This document shows, piece after piece, positions 23,660 through 35,300 of a stretch of DNA of 63,490 nucleotides (position 1 is its first letter; each line of letters opens with the position of its first letter). The position numbers were made by a program, and so were the translations under genes. Origin of the DNA: Helochares maculicollis (Eukaryota > Arthropoda > Insecta > Coleoptera > Hydrophilidae); contig JAWQRO010000066.1 of the NCBI GenBank assembly GCA_033557835.1, positions 1-63,490 on the forward strand, given 5' to 3'. The notes beneath the pieces were generated by a model, which worked only from the letters and a program-made list of their open reading frames with translations, did not search any database and was not told the DNA's origin.

Positions 23660-26600
23660 ATCTTTGGAAAATCGGAATATTTGTTGTCTTGAGTTTTAAC
23701 ATCTTCGAGCAATTCAGCGGTCTTCGTTTATCTGTTTCTGTTTTTAGAAACTAGGAAGCTGTCAAACATGGCTTGTGCCCCGTTCGAACGAGGATCTTGG
23801 CGTAAAGTCCAGGATTTGAAATGATGGCGGGTTTTGTTTATTTGGGTATTCTTTTTAATCAAAATAAAAATGAACAATTGCTTTGATATTGGAGCTGTAC
23901 TTAGCAAACTATTCTTTATTAAAGTTAGGTTTCTAATGGGGTTCAAGGAAATATGCCCTTGATCTTAGTGGAGGAAATATCTTTAAATTTAAAACTATTT
24001 AAGTATTAAAATTCTTTGGATGAGGCTAAAAACGTAACGTATTTTGCTAATATTGACGTGGTAAAATTAAGCGAACTGCTTTTGTCGAGACTAGGTTTTA
24101 TTTTAGACATTATGTTGCTCTTATTTGATTCTGCTCAATAAACGCTGTTATAAATCATCTTAATTTAAAGAGTTGAATCGCATAAGAATTGCAATTATGA
24201 TCTAGATTTTCATATATTATTTACTTACTAAGTGTTGCGTCCTATTGGGTCGCTAAAGGGAGAGGGTGGCGTTCCCACCACTTTCTCATAGGTTAGGTCT
24301 AGAGATAGGTTTAGTTTTAAGAGTAGTATTAAGTATGAAGTTGCAAAGAATTGTGATACGTTGATCATTCTATAAGGCCCTTGTACATATAATTGGGAAA
24401 TTATTAAATACAATTAATGTACAGTCTACTTGTGTTATTTGCTTGGTCGTATTGACGCGCAAAAGGTGCATTATTCGGTCCTTGCTACATTTTTTGATTT
24501 ATAGAGCTGGATACCACATTTTTTGGTCTTTCCAGCCGGATGACACACTAAGTTTACATTTCAGTCAAGTCTTTTTTTGAAAGAAATATTAAATTTTGAA
24601 ATTAGTACAGAAGTCTATTAGAGAAAAATCAAGTTTCACAAACGGGTATAGATTTTTAAAAAAATTAACGGAGATAAAATTAAAAAAAAATAATTTTATG
24701 ACACATTGACGGAATTTTGACGTAGGAATTGTTAATGAAACTTTATATTTAAATTAAAGTTCTGGATAAAATGTGTACGATACCATAATAATTCATGTAT
24801 GATACCTATTTAGCCAATGTTATTTAAAAATGTATAGTGTAAGTTTAATTAAATTGAAGTATTAATTGATATGTACATGTTTAGTCGCATAGTTCTCGAC
24901 TAGGCAAAAGTTGATCCAGTTGGTGCAAAATGTTAGGTTAAGTTATTTTCTTGGAAAAAGGTTTGCGTCGCAACATTGCATAACTCGCGGATTTACAACG
25001 TTCAGCTGCACGAGAACGCGCTTTATACCCAGTGACATCTGTGCCGGTTCGCGAAGGCTCCAGACCGGAAAACGGATAAGGGTTCGAGGCTATCGAACAG
25101 GTTTCCTTTGTTTTGCACAGAATATGGCTGCCATATTTAGTTTAGATGTGTGTTTTCGAAGGTTTATTAAAACTTGGAATAATTATGCGGTAATATTATA
25201 GCGATAAACCCAAAAATTAGTGGAAATAATTTGTAAAATGTGTTAATGTTGTTATGGACACGATAAATTCAAGTGGCGTGTTGATTTTAACTAAAAAATG
25301 TTTGTGTTTACATCGGAGATTGAAAAGTTGATTTTGATTTCTGTCAGTTTAAGGTAAGTTTTCAGTTTGTTTAACTTTTTACTCACGTAAAAAGGCCTAT
25401 GAATGGTGCTGCAATCAATGCCTGGCTTAGTTTTACCGGGGATGAGCAGTTTAATTGAAAAATTTGCCATAAACGTTTCGAGAACGATTTCTTCTGATGT
25501 TTGGCTGGGCTAAAGAACGAATTTGCTGGGTTAAATAAATGTTTTGGTGCGACCTCGATGGAAGATTTTTGGCTCCTTGCTGCTGATTTCAAAGATACGC
25601 TTTCGATGGTTAAGTGGAAGTGTATTTAAAATAATTCTATAAATATCAGGTTGTTAACTGTCAAGTTTCGATAAAAAATAGTTTTGCTGTAATAAATTTC
25701 AAAACACAACAACAATTATTACATAGCCTGCGATAACTGGTTATTTTGATAAGTGGTTTATCGAAATTTCCTTTTTTTCTACAACATTCGCGCTGCTTAT
25801 GCAGCGGTTGTCCAAGAAAACATTAAATGAAACGATGTTACGTTAAAAGTGTATCAGTGGCAATAAAGTAGTGGTGTTGTACCACATTCTTGATACTTTC
25901 TAAAAATATCCATTATTTACATCTTAGATCTTGCTGTAGAGCCGAGTTTTCTGGTAATTATTTATAGATCCCGCGAGGCTGTGCATATTTTTGACATAAT
26001 ACTCGAAGACCTGCATAATTAGTAAGCCAGTTGTATTGTTTCTGGCTAAATTATTCGCTACGGTCATTTGAATTGATTATTGCAACAACGCGCCGAACGT
26101 TTTCAGGACGGCCAGTACATTTGTCCCATTATTTTGCGACATTCAATAATACATAAATGCTTCTTTTTATTAAAACTGGCTGCTGGCTGGCCAGCGTCTG
26201 GTCCAAAATTGCATAAAATACCTTCCTCGTCCCTGTTATGTAACTAGAAATATTTGTAAATATCTTACGTCTGTGAAAATAACTCACTGTTTGACCCCCA
26301 GTGGTTTGTGTCGTTGATACTGGAGGTGCGCGCGTGCCGTTGATGCGCTTTACTCCTTTGACATAATTTCTGTTTTAAGTGGAATATCATGAGGAAATGC
26401 AAGATCCTGTAGGTTTTAGTGAGTCTATGTTTTGGATGGAACTGCCGATTTGAATTCTGTTGAACTTCTGATTCGATTTCAGTTTGCATTTTATCCAAGT
26501 TTGAATGCTGATGGATTAGTGTGTTGATGCATTTGGCGGATTCTGGTTTCACGCGCTAATTTTTGTAGCTATGATGCTTGATGAAAGAAATCGCTGGATT

Positions 26601-29121
26601 CGACTACCCCTCTTGTAGTGACCAGTTTGTAGCGTGAAGATTAGGTTTATAACAGAAGCTCCACGACAGTGATATGCAAATAAATATCTGGTTAAACGCT
26701 CCTTTTTACGTTAGAAATAGTTAAATGGCAAATTATTTTCGAAATATTAAAGAAGAAAGTACTTAATGTAATTGAATCAAAAAAAGTAAAACAATTAATT
26801 GTGTTAAAAGTATAAAATCATTTTTCCATGTGCCATCTTTAAGACAATTTCACCGTAAATATAATAAGAGGCATAGAGGAAAACTGTTGGGAAGACTTAT
26901 AACAGGCCTAAGGAAAAATTTATTAATGTGTGCTTAGTTTAGACTACATATTTCGTGCGTGAAATTATTAACACGCTCACTGCTAAGTACTAGATACCTC
27001 GTAGATTGTAGATCAATTTTGTGCAGCTTCTACAGGGTGCATAATATCAGTGTTAAAATGAAAAGTTGATCTCTGGGAAGCAGGGAAAAAATCAGGCCTG
27101 GCTTAAATGATCAGAAAATTTGTTAAGGCATGGGCAAAACATAATTGTATAGTTTTTAATAATATAATATTATTAAATTAAATTATCATCTGAAAGACGA
27201 GTTTAAAATTAACACATATTAATGAGTGAATGAAATTAAATAGGCTTATAAATCTACAACATTATTGTTAATGCCTAAATCAATCCTGCATTTACAGAGA
27301 AGTACTCTGTACCTTAACAAGACCGACTTAGAGCTAAGCTTCGATGCAAAACACTGTTTTTTCTCGCAATGTCATCATTATCAATTTACGTTTTGGCCCG
27401 CAAATAATATCCAGAATGTCGAACGAAGAGAGAAGAACGACTGGTTATGAACAAGCCGCAAATATTTAGCTCTGCTACCACAAACCATTTGATATTTCCA
27501 AGTTATGCAAAATAATGCCAGAATCCAAGGAGCAAAAATATTTTATCTTTCTGTAATTATGATAAGGAGCGTAAGGTCACATATTGGGCCATCATAATAC
27601 GGTGGCAAAATATAAGATTTGCACAATTGTTGCGTCTCCCACAGCAAAATGACCACGCGAATGGGTTATATTAAGATGTTATCTTCTCGAGCGCGATTTT
27701 CCCCGATATTAAAAGCTTGATAGGTACAATAACAATAGACAAGACTTTTGAGATATTGCAAATTCCATTCAAGGTTCCAATTCGTTCCTTATGTCTCACC
27801 CATTTTTAAGCCAAACGCGTTTCTCAACTCCATTAGACCATAGCGCAGCCCTTTTTGAGCGAGGAGCCAATCAGCAAGTAGAGGGTGTATCCCTTTACCA
27901 ACATCTCGAGAAGTGGGGCGTAAATGTGACGAATGAGGGTGTTTCATTCTGTTCTTACCACCACGCCCACCGCCTTATGACCGCAAATCAAAAAATGTTG
28001 TCTCATGTCTCTTTACGGGTTTCTTTAGTTAGAATCTCCAGTCCAGCTTGGGAAGCATTTCGATCCCAATTTTATAGACAATTAAATGTTTAAAATTGCA
28101 TTTCAACAGTTGTGCTTTGCCATTTAAAACTATAATCATCGGGTTAAAATTAAATATATTGTTGACACTTGGGAGTTTATCTGTTTCTCCAAATGCCAAT
28201 TTGGAATAAAACTAAATTTCCTACCAAAACACAAAACGAATCCTTCAATGAACAAAATACGATCTACGTCGGTTTTGAAGAAGAAAAGGTCGATGGCAGT
28301 TCTGTCGTCTAATAGCACTTCAAATGAAATATTTAAAACCGCAAATATAATACGTTTTATAGGAACAAGAGAGATATTCAATGTGAAGGTCACAACTGTA
28401 AAAGTAATCATGTTTAATAATACGCAAAAAGCTATTCATAGTCTTCTACAAACCGAACTTTTATTTAATCGTTGAACGATTCAGTGTACAATAGCGATTC
28501 GGATCACTTATTCAACGATTATTTGAAATTAAAATAAGGACATTACATGTAAAACCGTAGACATTATAAGACATTTCACCTTGCACGTTGCTCCATTAAC
28601 AAATACTCGGCTTGACCCAAAAAAATCCATTTTGACCCATAACAGCAACGTACAGGATAGAGGCGCTCGATTTGGAACCACTGGTCTGATGCTGAAGCAA
28701 AAAGAGCTCTAGCATAAAAAGGATTGGCGGACATATTTGCCGCTTGCATTTTTCCATTACATTAAATTCACCATAAACCCAATCCAATTTCCGCTTTAAT
28801 AATAATTAAAATAAATGGAATTGCTTGAACGGGTACGATTTTCGGCAGGCACAAATCACTCCATCCTATCGACGAGATTTGTGGCAACACGCCCACATAA
28901 TAAGAAACAATCGATAACACATGTTGAGAAAAGCATAGGCAAAGCTGCTGTTCATGTCATCTCCTGCACCTTGAACGGGCCCCTCGCAGCTCGGCAGGGC
29001 GCAAGCGCTTCAGTGTGACCTCGGTCTAACTCGCTGCTACCGTTCCCAATAAATTTGATGTTGAGTAGGTGATCCTCTCTCTTTGCCATATATCCCCTGC
29101 GACAAATTTAAATTTCCCGCG

Positions 29122-29160
29122 ATGGCCGCCATAAGTTCTACTGCCTCATCTAGGTGGCGC
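29122..29160 (+). promoter_or_regulatory. Candidate insulator/Polycomb-type motif pair (Pho/YY1-like and CTCF-like)
   Basis: ATGGCCGCCAT at 29122-29132 contains two inverted GCCAT cores, the Pho/YY1 recognition core. Nineteen bases on, TAGGTGGCGC at 29151-29160 matches the AGGTGGCGC core known for Drosophila CTCF. Both lie about 200-240 bases before the proposed UpSET start codon. Motif matches only; binding is not shown. Confidence 0.35.
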
Positions 29161-29359
29161 GCTAGCGCGTCACCAATGGAACAAACTAGAAATTCCCTAA
29201 ATTCCCTAGCTTTCTGCCATAGCGAATTCCTTTCTTTGGGTGTTTTTGGTACCCAAATGCATCTTTAGAATGTGCAAAGATATTTTTATTGCCAAAATAA
29301 TTTCGAAAACGAATTTGTGGGCCTTTCGGAGAAAAATACAAAAGGGTAAAATCAAGTAA

Positions 29360-32300
29360 ATGAAGCTGCAACTGTCCTTAGACGCTCCCTTGGCATTTTC
29401 ATCAGGTTAGTCCTATTTATTATTGTTTTCCAGCAGATCTTGAATGATGGGCACGCATTTTTCGCTTCAGAATGACTTATTAAACTGCAAATTAAACATG
29501 TTGATGTTTCTCGACATTTTTAACGGTCGTTTGCACTGAAAACGCCATCGCTCAAACTTCGTACTTTTAATTAATTTTCCCATATTGCACACCAATATTT
29601 ATTACTTTCCGAGTTTTACAAACGAAATATATGAAAATCGGAACAAGCAACGCGATTTCAGCCTTTTGAAATATGATTTTTGTTGCATCAGCTTTTTTTG
29701 AGAAGCACACATTTTCTTTACGTAGCCTATTAAAGACATTAGAATAACCCTTGATTGCTTAATATACTTCAAACTGTGAATCCTGGATGGTTCATTTCAA
29801 ATGTGCGAGCCATTGACTAATGTTGAATTAAGTTTGTGGCACTAATTATTCAATTAATTATTGGGTGTAATATCAAAATCATTTTGTAGTGCAATTCATA
29901 AGCCATTATAATGCACCAGTGAACTACAAATTAAAAATTGATAAATGATAATACTAACAATATTTTTCTCTTTTTTACAGCAGAATTGTCTGACCTGGAT
30001 CCCGATAACCAAATAGTACAGGGTGGCGGTGGGGGCACTTTACTACCAAATGATGGAACTACTAAAGACATGAGTATTTGCTTAGGTAACTATTTATCAT
30101 ATAAAACTTTAACCTTAACTTTCCTCACCGCCGTAAAACATACCATTGAAATCCCGAACTCTCATGCTACATTTTCAAACATAAATAGTCTTTTGAAGTC
30201 GTCAGCGATATTTTAACCATATATGTTTTTTTCTTTCTAGAAACAAACACAGTACTCACTAGCCAGGTGAGTACAAATCATGCCTCTACACCCACAGAGG
30301 CTCCGTCAGCACCCCTGCGGGGAACAGACAACCATGTCGAAAAAGTATCCGTGGCCAAGATTATTATGGCCAACAACAATCAAACAATTCAATCATCCAT
30401 CAGTGCAAAGGTGGTAAACCCGCCTCTTATAACTGTGATGAACACTCCGATTACAGTAGTAAAGACGCTCTGCTCCACTACGCCATCCCACTTCACACTA
30501 GTTAATTCTGCAGTTAAAAGTCCTACGATTACGTTGGTCAACGCTCCTCCAATCACAGTTGTTAAAAGTATCGCTCCAGAAGGCATGAAACATGCAGACA
30601 GTGTCTCTTCAATAAATACAAACAACGGCTCTATCAACAATGGATCATTGGCTTCCATTTCAGAAAAATCAGTTCACAACGTTTTTGTTAAAAAGTCGAT
30701 CATCGATCCAGGACCCGATATTCCCCAGAGCCATAAGATCTTAACAGCAAATACGTTTCCTACGAATAATGTTGTACAAAACATAGCTAATAGCATGTCG
30801 AAAACCGTCAACGGTCAAAAACCAGTCACTCAAAATAAAGTTAAAATACTTAGTAACGTCGTAATGTCCAGTGCTGTTGCTGGGCCGAGCAATCTTTTAT
30901 TGAATAAAACGAGCACACCTCGGTTTTATCCTCAGCAAAAAGTCTCTAATAACGGCACCCAAAAATATATAAATAAAGCTCCTCCTAATAACATCATCAA
31001 AAACAATTGTCCGGCGAAAACATACCCTCCAGAAAAAGTCCAGCAGAGGCTATTGTATTCAACGCACAAAGGCCAATACAAAACTGTATCAACGATGCCT
31101 CCGAATTTTGGAACCAAACCGGCTGGCATTAAAACTCTAAGCCCGCAAGGCAAAGGGATTCCTGGGCAAGTCCAAAGGACGAGTTCTGGCCTTAGGACGA
31201 TTCCACCTCAAAGACCCCCAAAGCCTGCAAATAAAACAAACTACATTGGAAAACATGCAGTTCAAGCGCAAAAGTTGCGGCCACCGCACATGCCTCCAAA
31301 GATAAAAAGTGTTAAACATCCGTCTCCTTTGAATAGCTACCACAACAGGATGCCGCAAAGTAGTCAGGTTACATTCAATCAGGCACTTACTGCGCAAATA
31401 TTGGAAACTTTGGGCCAAGATAGCAGTAAAAGTTCCAATTATGAGACTTCTAGGTTTGATGGCTTCAGTTACATGGAAAACAAAATGCCCCCGTAAGTAC
31501 CTTTGTTTTTATATTAAACGCCTTTCTTGCCTTTCTTTTGCTGTTTATTTGAATTACGTTTTAACATAGTGACTAGTGGAATAAGTTCACAGTTTAATCA
31601 CGAGATGTAGTTAATTAATTATTGTCAGTCAATTGAGATATTACAAGACTAGGGAATGCCCCAATGATCAATGGAAACTTTCAGATCCATACCATCCTAT
31701 TGAGACACAAGCTGAGTTATGCCATAATAAAGTTGAAAATTATTGTACATTTTCGGCTGTATCTTTAAAGAAACATGTTCTAATGATATCTTTAGATCAA
31801 AATCCACATTAAACACTGCCGCATTTGAGATGCATATCCTTGGGCTATCATCATTTTTAAATGTGTTAATTGTCTGTTGTTTGCGAAGTCATTATGAATG
31901 TGGTCCTAACTGCTGAAAGTAAACTTGTTGGGAAACTCGCTTTTTGTTTAGTTTTTGTGAACAGTCATATTGTTTTTTTTTCTGAACAACTTGGTCAAAT
32001 ATACAGTGAGAGTTTGCCATTTGCAATAACCTGTTTAGTTCTAATAAATGGCAAAGAAATTGTTGCTGCTGCACCTTGTATAGTAATACTAATAAACATA
32101 TCTTTTCAGGGAACCGCCTGTCATTCCACGACCTGAATACAAACCCCAAAGCAATTTGGATACTTTATCATTTGTCTGCCAAGCCGTTCTGCTAGATCAC
32201 AATTACAATGCTACTCTCCCAGCTGAACTTCCGCCGACTCCTACTATATCAACATCTCCCCAAATTAATGGTGTTCCTGGTACTTCCCTTTATTCCCCAG

Positions 32301-35300
32301 GTAGTAACAAACGTGGTAGAACTACTTCATCATGTTCTGCTACAGCAACAACAATCCCCGTTCCTCCTCCAAACTTACCCATTAACGGACCTCCTATTCC
32401 AGCTCCAGACGACGATGCTGCCTCTGATATTAGCTGCACTTCCGATCGTAAAATGGATACTGAAGGTGAAGAAACTGACACTGCCCCTGAGGCAGAAGCT
32501 GTGGCCAATGACGATCCTGGTGATCGATATGGAGATTATGTAACGAGATGTATATGTGGGTTTATTCATGATGATGGGTATATGATTGAGTGTGATCAGT
32601 GCAAAGTTTGGCAGCATGTTAGATGTGTCATCAAAAACAAAAAAGTTCCAGACGATTACCTTTGTGAAGTTTGTGACCCTTCGAAACAAACCGATAGGCA
32701 GAAAGCACGGTCATTGCAGCAACAATGGATGCGGGAAATTCAAGAGCGAGAGGCTAGGTTGAGAAAAGAGCAAATGAAGGAAATAGCTACGGACACGGAC
32801 TCCTCCGATGGAGAAATGATGCCCAACAATAATAATTTGTCGGTGAAGGGTCGTCGGAAAAGTGAGAGCAACAGGCAGGTGCGGCAGAGGAGAGATTCCT
32901 CGAAGGAAGTGGTGCCCAGAAGGCCGCTCAAGAGGAAGGAGAGGAAAATAGTTAAACGGAAGGTAAATACATTTGGCTAATATTACTTTCTTTTTATTTT
33001 TAGAACATAATTTGGTTAAAATTGTTCTGCAAAATTAAATTAAAAAATGTTAACCTTATACCTAAGAATTTACTGAAAAAGAGGCCACATACCCCATATG
33101 CAAAAACAGAAGATGAAGATAGGGATTTGTTGCTTTCAGTAAGATTTCCTGATTATTCCAAACATCCTAAGCATCATTCAAACATTTGTGTATACAATTA
33201 TAACATTTTATTTTGATAATAGGAGTCTAAATGTGTAAGGAAAATTAGATTATTTTATGCGTTGTATGTAGATAGTTGACTTTCAAAGAGTGCCATTCAA
33301 AATTTATCTTGCTTGCCTATGAGTAATCTTTCTTCATTGCCTCTATACCGTACCACAATTATCTTCATTAAACGTTGCTTAGATATGTTATTCAGCAAAG
33401 AAGAAAGGCATTGAATTCCAAACATCCTGTTGCCCATAATACCATGTCAGTTCTTATTTGCTGGTAGTAATATCGGAAATGATTTCATTAGTTTGACTTT
33501 AATGTTGTGCGTAAAGAGAACCAAGCAATAAAACACATTTTGTGTTATGGAATTATTTCGAGATATAAGAAAGACTAGAAACAAGATTGTAAACTATCAA
33601 TGTTGATTGGCAAGTCTCTTTGAAGTCTAAATTTTAATGATTGCTCATAAAAAATATTTTCTATTGCAGCTTAAATCAAACAGTAAGAGCCACAGTGATG
33701 ATGAAAAACGTGAAAATCAACCAACCCAGTTACCGCAACTGAGGCAATGGATTGACAATTACGAAGAGGCTGTCACGAATCACTATTCGCCCGAGCTTCG
33801 GGCTCGTATATCAAACATTCGAATAAACGGGGCTCATTCGGAGCTCACAGGGCAGGTGGATCCCTCGGTCCACAAGTGTAAAGTTCAAAATCTTGGTGCG
33901 GGCATTAAATGCCTACTGTCTACTTGCAATTTACCTTCTGGAGTACCTGTAGTGGAGTTGAGGGGGAAGTATATGCTCTCGACCCAACATCGAACGTCTC
34001 ATGGAGGATCCCTAACAACGAGACAACAGAGGCCGGGTCCCTTCTTGTTTTTCTATCGATTGCACAGAGATAACACTGAAGTGTGCGTGGACACCCGGAC
34101 ATATGGAAATAGTGCGCGGTTTGTGCGGCGGTCTTGTCAGCCAAATGCCGAGCTACGGCACTGTATAGAGAAGGGTGTGTTGCACTTATATATTGTGACG
34201 GTTGTTGCAGTGGAAAAGAATCTCGAATTGACTATCAAGCATGAGTCACACGATCTAGCCGTCGTTGGGAATACGGAAATTCCATGTGCTTGCGGAATGC
34301 CAGATCGTTGTCTGGTGAATCGGGTGAAGAAGAATGGTGAAAATCTCTCATTGGATATGTAAGTAGATTTTTTTATATACTGCGCAAGGACACGATTCCT
34401 CGACAATTCGCTTGAAATTTACACAATTCATAAAATGAGTTCCTATACAGTGTATAAGGTGCCAGTTTAAATTTGTCATAGATGTAAGTAATGTTGCTAC
34501 ATTATTTCAATCATTGTCTAAACCAGTTACAAAAGAGTTTAGATTTTTGGATAGAGTAATATTTTGATAAAAGTGTCATTTTTATTATCCGACTATACTA
34601 TTTAGATAATTGCAAATATATAATCAAAATACACTTATCTGATAATATCTATCTATAAGTTGGAAAGATAAGTGGTACAATATAACTAACATAACATATA
34701 CGAATTTGCTGTAGTAATACTTGTTTCATAGTATCGCATTTAATTTACCGATATAGTTGTATACACCTATAAGAACAAAATGTATTGAAACTATTAGTTT
34801 ATTGATGCTACAACTTATTGATTTAGTATAAAATTTTGAGAACTATTCACAATTTACAAATAACCCGATAATTACGTTCATTTATCTAACGTTTAGGTAA
34901 TTTATTCGTAATTTGACAATTTATAATATGGCAACATATACATGATATTGGGATTTAATTATATTCAGACAATTAGAGTGTATACACCTACTATAAATGA
35001 CTGCCCCAAATTTGCAAGTAAGACAAATTACTTATTGGCAATATAAATGGTTTATATTTCCAGCGGCCATAGGAAACGGAGGCCAAGGCGAACGGTATCC
35101 GTTTCAATGGATTCATCCCTTTCCCCAGTGAAACCAAAGGAAGAGCCCTTAATAACAGAAATAAAACAGGAGAAACCAGTTGAGGAAGAACTATGTATCA
35201 CAAAAGACGTTAAGGAAATCAAGATGGAAATTGAGGAGGAAATTAAAGAAGAGAAACCAGTGAAAGAAGAATCAGAACCAACTGAAATTAAAGAAGAACC

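Larger units (their letters stand above)
23594..29359. other. Intergenic region upstream of UpSET, with candidate 5' non-coding exon
   Basis: No coding gene is supported. Frames at 24911-25201, 27791-28093 and 28815-29018 lack family motifs. A relatively CpG-rich patch at about 24960-25150 is followed by a consensus donor (aaggtaagt, GT at 25354-25355), a possible non-coding first exon of UpSET. Another GC-richer patch at about 28960-29170 lies just before the proposed UpSET start and contains CTCF-like and Pho/YY1-like motifs. Which is the promoter is unknown. Confidence 0.4.

Noticed and set aside
24911..25201. 96-codon plus-strand frame
   Set aside because: Arg/Cys-rich chance peptide in a CpG-richer patch, better explained as promoter or 5' UTR.
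27791..28093. 100-codon plus-strand frame upstream of UpSET
   Set aside because: No motif, no plausible promoter or poly(A) signal, and no splice phase that fits UpSET exon 2.
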